Assembly (NCBI GenBank): GCA_934654625.1
Contig: CAKUGM010000001.1
Location: 62,001-126,000, forward strand
Reading direction: 5' to 3'
Origin: an uncultured Collinsella sp.
Lineage (GTDB): Bacteria; Actinomycetota; Coriobacteriia; Coriobacteriales; Coriobacteriaceae
DNA length: 64,000 nt
Part shown: positions 33,012 through 40,286 of the stretch, piece after piece
How positions within the stretch are numbered: the first letter of the stretch is position 1
Layout of the letters: every line of letters starts with the position of its first letter
Notes under the pieces: generated by a model
What the model was told of the DNA's origin: nothing
What the model saw: the letters and a program-made list of their open reading frames with translations, nothing else
Database searches by the model: none
Position numbers and translations under genes: made by a program

Positions 33012-34256
33012 ATGTCTTCTCAGCATGTCGCATATGATTTTGATCGACTGATCGATCGCCGCCACGACACCTACAGCTATTCGCAAAAGTGGAGCTGCGA
33101 CAAGGCTCTTGCAAAGCGCCTTGGGGTTAAAGAGATCACCGACAATCATATTGCACTTTTTACTGCCGACATGGACCTGCGTTGCGCCCAGCCCATCCTC
33201 GACGCGCTGCATGCCACGGTCGATCACGGCATCTTCGGTTATTCCACCCTCGACGGGTGCGATGCATATGCAGATGCCATTCGCGGTTGGTTTGCGCGCC
33301 ATGACGCTTGGGATGTCGACTGCGATCTTATGTCGCTCAGCGCGGGTACCGTCAAGGCGCTCGATGTTTGCGTCCAGGCGTTCACGGAGCCTGGCGACGG
33401 GGTTATTATTCAGCGCCCGGTCTATCCGCCGTTCATGCACGTCGTAGACGATAACGAGCGAACGATCTTGAATAACCAGCTCGTTCGTCATACCGCCGAC
33501 GATCCTGAGGGCGACCTCTACTACTCCATTGATTTCGACAATCTGGAGGAGCTTGCCGCGCGTCCAGAGGCAAAGATGCTCATCCTGTGCAACCCTCACA
33601 ATCCGGTCGGCCGTGTTTGGACGGTCGAGGAGCTCGAGCGCATAGCCCACATTTGCATGAAGCATGACGTTCTTATCGTTGCCGACGAGATCCACGGCGA
33701 CTTGGTGTGCGAGGGCGTGACGATGCATCATATGGCGCAGGTGGCACCGCAGGCGCGCGTGGTGACCTGCACGGCTGTGAACAAGACATTTAACCTGGCC
33801 GGCCTTGCTGCGACCAACGTGTTTTTCAGCAATGCGCAGGACAAGGCGCGCTTTGAGGAAGTCCGCGGTTTTGTGGAGCCCAATCCCTTTGCCATCAGCG
33901 CGGTCATTGCCGCCTATAACGAAGGTGATGACTGGTATGAGCAGGTAAAGACCTATATCGAGGCAAATCTCGATACCATGATCGCCTACTTTGCCGAACA
34001 CCTTCCCGATGTTGGCGTGCGTCGTCCCGAGGGCACCTATATCCTGTGGTTCGATTTTGAGGCCCGCTGTCGCAAGCTGGGCATCGATGGTGCCGAGCTG
34101 CATCGTCGCATCTACGACGACGCTCAGGTGCTGCTGCAGGATGGCAGCAACTTTGACCCCGAAGGCGGCGAGTTCTTCCAGCGCATGTGCGTGCCCACGC
34201 CGCGTGCCATGCTGCTCGATGCCTGCGAGCGCATCGCTCGCGTGCTTGCGGAGTAA
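33012..34256 (+). CDS. MalY/PatB-type cystathionine beta-lyase (aminotransferase fold)
   Basis: A 414-residue PLP enzyme of fold type I. Family signs are YDFDRLIDRRHDTYSYSQKW at the start, ALFTADMDLRCAQP, the LCNPHNPVGRVWTVEELERI segment, ADEIHGDL with the PLP-binding Asp, and the Schiff-base lysine K258 in TAVNKTFNLAGLA. MalY/PatB proteins cleave C-S bonds of cystathionine or cysteine, giving homocysteine or sulfide, and some act as aminotransferases. PatB is therefore the closest label; the true substrate is not determined. A GGTTTGCC stretch precedes the start. It is a single gene before the SRP RNA. Confidence 0.88.
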   Translation: MSSQHVAYDFDRLIDRRHDTYSYSQKWSCDKALAKRLGVKEITDNHIALFTADMDLRCAQPILDALHATVDHGIFGYSTLDGCDAYADAIRGWFARHDAWDVDCDLMSLSAGTVKALDVCVQAFTEPGDGVIIQRPVYPPFMHVVDDNERTILNNQLVRHTADDPEGDLYYSIDFDNLEELAARPEAKMLILCNPHNPVGRVWTVEELERIAHICMKHDVLIVADEIHGDLVCEGVTMHHMAQVAPQARVVTCTAVNKTFNLAGLAATNVFFSNAQDKARFEEVRGFVEPNPFAISAVIAAYNEGDDWYEQVKTYIEANLDTMIAYFAEHLPDVGVRRPEGTYILWFDFEARCRKLGIDGAELHRRIYDDAQVLLQDGSNFDPEGGEFFQRMCVPTPRAMLLDACERIARVLAE

Positions 34257-34292
34257 CTTTCCTCTTCGTCTCGCGTGCCTCTCGTGAAGATA

Positions 34293-34321
34293 TGGACGCG
34301 AGGCGGGGGAGCGGCTACTAT
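34293..34321 (+). promoter_or_regulatory. promoter of the SRP RNA gene
   Basis: TGGACG (34293-34298), four of six matches to the -35 consensus, is 17 bases before TACTAT (34316-34321). The inferred start falls near 34330, close to the 5' end of the RNA. Confidence 0.55.
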
Positions 34322-34332
34322 ATAACAGCAGC

Positions 34333-34447
34333 GCCGCGTGCGCTCGATGGGTTCGGGTGACGATATGTTCCGAATCTGGTCAGGTCCGGGAGGAAGCAGC
34401 CATAAGGAGCCTCTGACGGGCATCCGGATCCATCGAGCGCACGCGGC
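34333..34447 (+). ncRNA. ffs: signal recognition particle RNA (small bacterial type)
   Basis: About 115 bases fold into one long hairpin. The terminal helix pairs GCCGCGTGCGCTCGATGG (34333-34350) with CCATCGAGCGCACGCGGC (34430-34447). The apical domain carries GGTCAGGTCCGGGAGGAAGC and AGCCATAAGGAGCCTCTGAC, the universal binding site of Ffh with the GGAGGAAGC tetraloop region. The RNA with Ffh targets membrane proteins to SecYEG. It is of the short type, without an Alu domain. TTTTT follows the helix as a terminator. Confidence 0.95.
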
Positions 34448-34452
34448 TTTTT
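34447..34452 (+). terminator. T-tract terminating the SRP RNA
   Basis: The closing helix of the SRP RNA is followed directly by TTTTT, so the RNA itself provides the terminator stem. Confidence 0.7.
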
Positions 34453-34632
34453 CATGCCGCGGGATGCTGTCCCCATGACGACACAAAGTGCATCTTTCGT
34501 TACCGCTTGTTTACCTAGTTGTTCTATCATGACCCCATGAGCCATCGCGCAAGTCCGCAGCGCTGTTGGTGTCCATTGCTTGCCGCTCGCCGGCGAGTCA
34601 TGTTGTCATGAAACGAAAGGGAAGCGCTGCGC
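34453..34632. other. intergenic stretch before the ABC exporter pair
   Basis: There is no gene here. The ABC operon promoter should lie within it; TATCAT at 34525-34530 is a possible -10 box without a clear -35. GAAAGGGAAG near 34614-34623 gives the ribosome binding site. Confidence 0.4.
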
Positions 34633-36423
34633 ATGCTTGAGCTGCTTAAACGTTATTCCGGGCCGTATCGAAAGTACTTTTTCGTCGGTCCTTCCTGCAA
34701 GCTGATCGAGGTCTTGTTCGACCTGTTCACCCCTCTTGTTATCGCCCGCATGATCGATCGTGGCGTGGGTGCGCGCGATGTCCGCGCGGTGGTGATGTAT
34801 GGCTTGCTGCTCATTGCGATGGCCGCCTTGGGCATTCTCTTTACGCTTGTATGCCAGAAGATGGCTGCGCTTTCGTCACAGGGCATGGGCACGGTGATCC
34901 GCAGGGAGCTTTACGAGCATATCAACGAGCTTTCGTATGCCGAGCTCGATCGCTTCGGTACGCCCTCGCTTATCACGCGCATCACCAACGATGTAAACCA
35001 GGTGCAGCTTGCGGTGGCCTTGGGCGTTCGCCAGCTGATTCGCTGGCCGTTTTTGGCAATCGGCTCCATGGTCGCAGCACTTCTTATCGACGTGAAGCTC
35101 GGGTTGATCTTCTTGGTCTCCACGCCGCTCATTGGCATTGTCTTCTGGATCGTGATGGCGCGCTGCGTGCCGTATTTCAAGCAAATGCAGCAAAAGCTCG
35201 ACCGCATTGCGCTTATCTGCCGCGAGGGGCTTTCGGGCGTGCGCGTGGTGCGCGCCTTTGTACGCGAAGCTCATGAGCGGGAGCGTTTTCACGATGCTGC
35301 CGCCGACCAAGCGCAGACGGCGATTGCCGTGGGGCGCTTGTCCTCGACGCTCAATCCCGTGACGTTTTTGGTGATGAACTTGGCCGTTTGCGCCATCCTG
35401 TGGGCGGGCGGCATCCAGGTGAACGTGGGCAACCTTTCACAGGGCCAAGTTATCGCGTTCGTGAACTACATGACCCAGACGCTGCTTTCCATCGTATACG
35501 TGGCGAATCTCGTGGTGGTGTTTACCAAGGCGAGCGCCTCGGCCTCGCGCGTCAACGAGGTGCTTCACGCGCGTCCGAGCATCACCGATGCCGGTAACGA
35601 GACGGTTGAGCTTCCTTGTGTGGGCAGGGCAGAGGACACGCCTGCTTTGGAGTTCGAGCAGGCATCGTTCGCATTTGGCGAAGGCGCTGCCGCGGCGGTC
35701 GATGGCGTGACGCTTGGCTTGCCGATTAGCGGAACCCTCGGCGTTATCGGCGGTACGGGCTCGGGCAAGTCGACCATGGTCTCGCTTATTCCGCGCTTGT
35801 ACGATACCGATTCGGGTTCCGTGCGTGTGATGGGCACGGATGTTCGCGCGTGGCCGCTTGAGCAGCTGCGCCAGGTGGCGGGTTTCGTTCCGCAGCGTGC
35901 TTCGCTCGTTACGGGAACCATCCGCTCCAATCTCCAATGGCGCGACGACGAGGCTTCGGACGAGGATCTATGGCAAGCGCTCGAAGTGGCGCAGGCGGCG
36001 GAGTTCGTGCATAAGATGCCGCAGGGACTCGATAGCCCGGTCGAAGCGGGTGGCAAGAATTTCTCGGGCGGTCAGCGTCAGCGCTTGACCATCGCTCGTG
36101 CCTTGGTGGGCAACCCGCTCATCCTTATCATGGATGACTCCGCCTCGGCTCTCGATTTCAAAACCGACGCCGCGTTGCGCCGTGCGGTGAAGCGCCGCAG
36201 CGAAGAGGGGCGCGCGAGCGGAGGACTGCCGCTCACGACGGTTATCGTTTCGCAGCGTGTATCCACGGTGCGCGGCGCCGATACCATTTGCGTGCTAAAC
36301 CATGGTGCCGTGGCCGGCCTGGGTACGCATGACGAGCTGTTCGAGACGTGCGAGCTCTACCGCGAGATCTGCCTCTCGCAGTTCAAGCGCGAAGAGTCTG
36401 CGTCCGCCAAGGGGGCGTGCTAG
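34633..36423 (+). CDS. ABC exporter subunit with degenerate catalytic site
   Basis: A 596-residue half transporter with six membrane helices (residues 15-310) and a C-terminal ATPase. The Walker A loop is GGTGSGKSTM and the signature FSGGQRQRLTIARAL. Walker B ends LIMDDSASALD, so the catalytic Glu is replaced by Asp, and the H-loop region reads VIVSQRVSTV with Gln in place of His. Such degeneration marks the non-catalytic partner of heterodimeric exporters of the LmrCD, BmrCD and TM287/288 type. The intact partner is the next gene, whose ATG follows this stop without a gap. The cargo is likely a drug, lipid or peptide but is not shown by the sequence. Start with GAAAGGGAAG upstream. Confidence 0.92.
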   Translation: MLELLKRYSGPYRKYFFVGPSCKLIEVLFDLFTPLVIARMIDRGVGARDVRAVVMYGLLLIAMAALGILFTLVCQKMAALSSQGMGTVIRRELYEHINELSYAELDRFGTPSLITRITNDVNQVQLAVALGVRQLIRWPFLAIGSMVAALLIDVKLGLIFLVSTPLIGIVFWIVMARCVPYFKQMQQKLDRIALICREGLSGVRVVRAFVREAHERERFHDAAADQAQTAIAVGRLSSTLNPVTFLVMNLAVCAILWAGGIQVNVGNLSQGQVIAFVNYMTQTLLSIVYVANLVVVFTKASASASRVNEVLHARPSITDAGNETVELPCVGRAEDTPALEFEQASFAFGEGAAAAVDGVTLGLPISGTLGVIGGTGSGKSTMVSLIPRLYDTDSGSVRVMGTDVRAWPLEQLRQVAGFVPQRASLVTGTIRSNLQWRDDEASDEDLWQALEVAQAAEFVHKMPQGLDSPVEAGGKNFSGGQRQRLTIARALVGNPLILIMDDSASALDFKTDAALRRAVKRRSEEGRASGGLPLTTVIVSQRVSTVRGADTICVLNHGAVAGLGTHDELFETCELYREICLSQFKREESASAKGAC

Positions 36424-38280
36424 ATGAACCCTTACACTTCTACCGGTTCGGTCGCGACGGTGACCGCAAGCGTTTCGGGCAACGACAACCTCAATGATCT
36501 GGGAGGGCCCGGTCGTAATGCTCCCCAGATGCCAGCGGGTAAAGTTACGCGGCGCCTGCTTTCTTATGTGCGCCCCCACATGGTGTCGTTCGTCATTTCC
36601 TTTGTGTCGGCAGCCATCTCGGTTACGCTGCAGCTCTATACACCCATTTTGATTGGCCGGGGCATCGACTGCATCGTGGATGCTGGCAGGGTGGATTTTG
36701 CCTCGCTCGCTCCGATCATTATCGAGCTTGCTGTTGTGGTGGTGCTCGCCGCTGTCTTTCAGTGGGTTCAGGGCTACTGTGTGAATCGTCTCTCTTACGA
36801 GACGGTGCGTGACATGCGTATGGAGGCGTCCGACAAGCTCTCGCGCATGCCTCTTTCGTTTATCGACTCCCATTCCCATGGTGACCTCATCAGCCGCGTG
36901 GTAAACGATGTCGATCAAGTGGGCGATGGCTTGCTCCAGGGCTTCACCCAGCTGTTTGGTGGCGTGGTTACCATCGTGGGCACCCTTGTGTTCATGCTCT
37001 CCATCTCGGTTCCCATGGTGATCGTGGTAGTGCTCGTCACGCCGTTGTCCATTTTCGCTGCCAGTCTCATTGCCAAGCTTTCCAACAAAAGCTTTGCGGC
37101 CCAGCAGGGCATTCAAGGTCAGCTTGGCGGACACATCGAGGAGTATGTGGGCGAGCAAAAACTGGTGGATGCCTTTGCCTATGGCTCGCATGCCCAGCAG
37201 CGCTTTGACGAACTCAACGCCCAGTTGTATACGGCGGGCGAGCATGCGCAGTTTATGAGTTCGCTCTCGAATCCCGGAACGCGTTTTATCAACAACATCA
37301 TCTACGCGGTGGTGGCGGTGATCGGTTGCGCGGGCGTTATCACCGGCGTGCCGGCGCGATTGACCGTGGGTCAGGTTCAGACGTTTTTGAGCTATGCGAA
37401 CCAGTACACCAAGCCGTTCAATGAGGTGACGAGCGTCATCACGCAGATTCAGACGGCATATGCCTCGGCACGGCGCGTGTTCTCGCTGCTTGATGCCGAC
37501 GAAGAGACGCCGGATGTGGCCGATGCTGTGGAGCTTGTTGCCCCACGCGGAGAAGTCCAGCTCAAGCACGTCGATTTTTCTTACGTTCCCGATCGCAAGC
37601 TTTTGCAGGACATCTGCATCGATGCTCAGCCCGGACGCCGTTTTGCCCTCGTTGGCCCTACGGGCTGCGGCAAGACGACCCTTATCAATCTATTGCTGCG
37701 CTTTTACGATATCGATGCCGGCGAGATTACTGTGGACGGCCGCTCTTCGCGCGAGTACACGCGTGCGAGCCTGCGCCGCAGCTTTGGCATGGTGCTGCAG
37801 GACAGCTGGCTGTTCGAGGGCACGGTCCACGAGAACATCGCGTATGGTCGCGCGGATGCTACGCGCGAGCAAGTGATCGAGGCGGCCCGCCGGGCACATG
37901 CCGACAAGTTTATTCGCCAGCTGCCGCAAGGTTACGACACCATGATTGGTGAGGACGGCGGCACGTTCAGCCAGGGTCAAAAGCAGCTTTTGTGCATTGC
38001 TCGCGTGATGCTTACCGATCCGGCGATCCTCTTGCTGGACGAGGCGACCTCGAGCATCGATACCCGTACCGAGCTGCAGGTCCAGGCGGCGTTTGACGAG
38101 CTTATGGCCGGTCGCACGAGCTTTGTGGTCGCGCACCGTCTGAGCACCATTCGCAATGCCGACTGCATTCTCGTTATGCGTGACGGCCGGATTATCGAGC
38201 GCGGTACGCATGAGGAGCTTCTCGCTGCCGATGGATTCTATGCCGGTCTCTACAACAGCCAGTGGGCCGTGGAGGAGTAA
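36424..38280 (+). CDS. ABC exporter subunit with intact catalytic site
   Basis: A 618-residue half transporter: a 45-residue N-terminal tail, six membrane helices (about 55-340) and an ATPase. The Walker A is GPTGCGKTTL, the signature FSQGQKQLLCIAR, Walker B ILLLDEATSSID with the catalytic Glu, and the H-loop VVAHRLSTI. All are canonical, so this subunit hydrolyses ATP at the consensus site, while its upstream partner forms the degenerate one. The two genes have zero spacing, which indicates stoichiometric expression. Export of hydrophobic compounds is likely. A MarR gene is not linked to this pair, unlike the second exporter pair at 52032. Confidence 0.93.
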   Translation: MNPYTSTGSVATVTASVSGNDNLNDLGGPGRNAPQMPAGKVTRRLLSYVRPHMVSFVISFVSAAISVTLQLYTPILIGRGIDCIVDAGRVDFASLAPIIIELAVVVVLAAVFQWVQGYCVNRLSYETVRDMRMEASDKLSRMPLSFIDSHSHGDLISRVVNDVDQVGDGLLQGFTQLFGGVVTIVGTLVFMLSISVPMVIVVVLVTPLSIFAASLIAKLSNKSFAAQQGIQGQLGGHIEEYVGEQKLVDAFAYGSHAQQRFDELNAQLYTAGEHAQFMSSLSNPGTRFINNIIYAVVAVIGCAGVITGVPARLTVGQVQTFLSYANQYTKPFNEVTSVITQIQTAYASARRVFSLLDADEETPDVADAVELVAPRGEVQLKHVDFSYVPDRKLLQDICIDAQPGRRFALVGPTGCGKTTLINLLLRFYDIDAGEITVDGRSSREYTRASLRRSFGMVLQDSWLFEGTVHENIAYGRADATREQVIEAARRAHADKFIRQLPQGYDTMIGEDGGTFSQGQKQLLCIARVMLTDPAILLLDEATSSIDTRTELQVQAAFDELMAGRTSFVVAHRLSTIRNADCILVMRDGRIIERGTHEELLAADGFYAGLYNSQWAVEE

Positions 38281-38370
38281 GGGTTTGATGGGGCAAGACA
38301 TTCGTCTTCTCGATTACTGGGTACAACCTAGCAGGAAAAATAAAACGTGTATCGGTGTTTGGAGAAGAGC

Positions 38371-38919
38371 ATGTACATCGCTTTGATTACCAATAGCAAG
38401 AGCGGCAACACGGCGCAGCTGGCGCAGGCTTTGCGCGAAGCGTTTGCCGCGTCAGGGTCTGCGCCTATTTGCGATATCGAGTTGCCAGACGCTCCCGATG
38501 TCGCCCAGCTTGAAGACGTAGCCAGCCAGGCTCTTGCGGCGGACGCCGTGTGCGTTGGTTTTTGGTGCGATAAGGGCTCTTGTACCGAGGGCGTGGCCAA
38601 GCTTCTCGAGGCCTTGGATGGCAAGCGCGTGTTCCTCTTTGGTACCTGCGGTTTTGGTGGAAGCCAGGAATATTTCGACCAGATTGTCGCCCGCGTGGCA
38701 GAGCACCTGCCGCAGACGGCCGAGCTTATTGGTTCCTTTATGTGCCAGGGCAAGATGGGTCCTGGGATCCGTGCGCGCTACGAGGACATGCTTGCCAAGA
38801 ATCCGGGCGACGCTCGTGCGCAGGCGTTTATCGATAACTTCGATGCCGCCCTGGTGCATCCCAATGCCGACGATTTTGAAGCCGTGGTGGCCTCGGCTGC
38901 TCGGGCTTTAAGCCTCTAG
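38371..38919 (+). CDS. flavodoxin-family protein
   Basis: A 182-residue protein with a flavodoxin fold. The FMN phosphate loop reads LITNSKSGNTAQLAQAL at residues 5-21, and CDKGSCTEGVAKLLEAL and FGTCGFGGSQEYF provide the later loops that contact the isoalloxazine ring. The SKSGNT motif replaces the TGTGNT of classical flavodoxins, as in the larger flavodoxin-like families that act as electron carriers or NADPH-dependent reductases. The ATG at 38371 has GGAGAAG; the frame also opens at a GTG at 38347 that lacks a site. Position between an exporter and aldolase gives no clue to partners. Confidence 0.85.
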   Translation: MYIALITNSKSGNTAQLAQALREAFAASGSAPICDIELPDAPDVAQLEDVASQALAADAVCVGFWCDKGSCTEGVAKLLEALDGKRVFLFGTCGFGGSQEYFDQIVARVAEHLPQTAELIGSFMCQGKMGPGIRARYEDMLAKNPGDARAQAFIDNFDAALVHPNADDFEAVVASAARALSL

Positions 38920-38943
38920 GGCGGCAAGCACCACTGTTTTCTA

Positions 38944-38980
38944 AAAGCTCTCCTTTGGATCGGACCAAAAGGGGAGCTTT
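38944..38980 (+). terminator. terminator after the flavodoxin gene
   Basis: A 13-bp stem with one wobble, AAAGCTCTCCTTT / AAAGGGGAGCTTT, is followed by CTATT. It lies 24 bases after the stop. Confidence 0.75.
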
Positions 38981-38994
38981 CTATTGTGACGAAA

Positions 38995-39045
38995 ACTTGT
39001 TCAAATAATTATGTACAAGTAAGCGTCCATCTGGGCTACTATAGA
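38995..39045 (+). promoter_or_regulatory. promoter region of the aldolase gene with inverted repeat
   Basis: An inverted repeat ACTTGT (38995-39000) / ACAAGT (39015-39020) with a 14-base AT-rich centre lies just upstream of a -10-like TACTATAGA (39037-39045). The repeat would overlap the -35 area and so could be an operator. Confidence 0.4.
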
Positions 39046-39110
39046 GCTAGTTTGTATGGTTAGTTTGACGCTGGGACACTCTGGCGCCGCACCGGAAAGG
39101 AATGTGAACC

Positions 39111-39980
39111 ATGCTCGTTAACCTTCGTGACATCACCGCAATTGCAGAGCAGAACAACATGGCTATCGGCGCCTTCAACTCGCCGAGCCTCGAGTCTGCC
39201 CGTGCTGCAATCGACACGGCTGAGAAGCTGGGTTATCCCGTTATCATCGATCACGCTCAGGGTCACGAGGAGATTACCCCGCTTGATGTCATGGGCCCGG
39301 TGCTGATTGCTCTTGCCGAGCGCTCCACTGCTCCTGTCTGCGTGCACCTCGATCACTGCGAGGACCTGTCCTATATGCGTCGCGCTCTGGAGATGGGCTT
39401 CAACGGCGCTATGTTCGACGGCTCTTTCCTGCCGTACGAGCGCAACTGCGAGCTTGGCCACCGCGCTGCCGAGATGTGCCACAGCTTTGACTGCGGCCTT
39501 GAGTGCGAGCTTGGCTCCATGGGCAGCCGTGAGGCCGGTGCAAAGGTCGAGGGCGGCACTGCCGAGGAGGCAGGCGCCATCTACACCGATCCCGACCAGG
39601 CCAACGAGTTCATCGCAGCAACCGGCTGCGACATCCTGGCTGTTTCCTTCGGTACGGTTCACGGCCTGTATAAGGGCGAGCCGCATCTCTCCTTTGACGT
39701 GCTGAACCAGATTCGTGAGCGCACCCTCACCCCGCTCGTCATGCACGGCGGCTCGGGCGTTTCCGATGAGGATTACGCCAAGGCTATCGATGCCGGCATC
39801 CGTAAGATTAACTACTTCACCTACGGCTCCAAGGCCGCTGGCGAGGCAGTGGCTGCCGACCTCAAGAACGAGGAGGTCCCGTACTATCACAAGATGACGA
39901 TGACCGCCTACGATGCGTTTTGCAAGGATTACGAGCACGTCATGAAGGTCTTCGCCAACGGCGCCAAGCCCATTGCGTAG
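39111..39980 (+). CDS. class II fructose-bisphosphate/tagatose-bisphosphate aldolase
   Basis: A 289-residue zinc aldolase of the FbaA/GatY/KbaY family, which splits ketose bisphosphates into dihydroxyacetone phosphate and glyceraldehyde 3-phosphate. The catalytic Asp and a zinc His are D81 and H82 in CVHLDHCEDL; other zinc ligands are the His of SFGTVHGLY and of VMHGGSGVSDEDY, and GIRKINYFTYG holds phosphate. The length and the short insertions fit the GatY/KbaY/YkrC-like branch used as the glycolytic Fba in many Gram-positives. Codon use looks strongly biased toward C-ending codons and the gene stands alone with a strong terminator, as expected for a highly expressed glycolytic gene. GGAAAGGAATG precedes the start. 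Confidence 0.9.
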   Translation: MLVNLRDITAIAEQNNMAIGAFNSPSLESARAAIDTAEKLGYPVIIDHAQGHEEITPLDVMGPVLIALAERSTAPVCVHLDHCEDLSYMRRALEMGFNGAMFDGSFLPYERNCELGHRAAEMCHSFDCGLECELGSMGSREAGAKVEGGTAEEAGAIYTDPDQANEFIAATGCDILAVSFGTVHGLYKGEPHLSFDVLNQIRERTLTPLVMHGGSGVSDEDYAKAIDAGIRKINYFTYGSKAAGEAVAADLKNEEVPYYHKMTMTAYDAFCKDYEHVMKVFANGAKPIA

Positions 39981-40051
39981 CCACCCGCTCCAAAGATTAA
40001 ACCCGAGAGGCGACAGCCCCCTTCCTTCCCGTCGCCTCCTCTCTACCAAAA

Positions 40052-40092
40052 GTGCCCGACACGGTTTAGACCGTGCCGGGCACACTCTTTTT
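40052..40092 (+). terminator. terminator of the aldolase gene
   Basis: A 14-bp stem GTGCCCGACACGGT / ACCGTGCCGGGCAC with one mismatch and loop TTAG is followed by ACTCTTTTT. Confidence 0.9.
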
Positions 40093-40157
40093 ACCTCCGC
40101 GTCCGGAACCGCCGAAACAGACGCCGGGCATATAGCTGGTGGCTTCTGGCGAGATGA

Positions 40158-40266
40158 GGCCGGGACCCTTTCGCTCGAGACAAGTTCCGCACAAATGAAA
40201 AAAGCGCCAGTGGCGCTTTTTTCATTTGGAGGACTGTCTGCAGGCTCGAGTGAAAGGGTCCCGGCC
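40158..40266. repeat. nested inverted repeat between convergent genes
   Basis: Outer arms of 22 bases (40158-40179 and 40245-40266; GGCCGGGACCC to CTCGAG) are complementary with one wobble. An inner 16-bp hairpin at 40193-40227 (AAATGAAAAAAGCGCC / GGCGCTTTTTTCATTT, loop AGT) sits centrally. The inner part is a bidirectional terminator for the LTA-synthase-like gene. The outer arms are not needed for that. Confidence 0.85.
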
Positions 40267-40286
40267 GAGCATTTGAGACCGAACCC

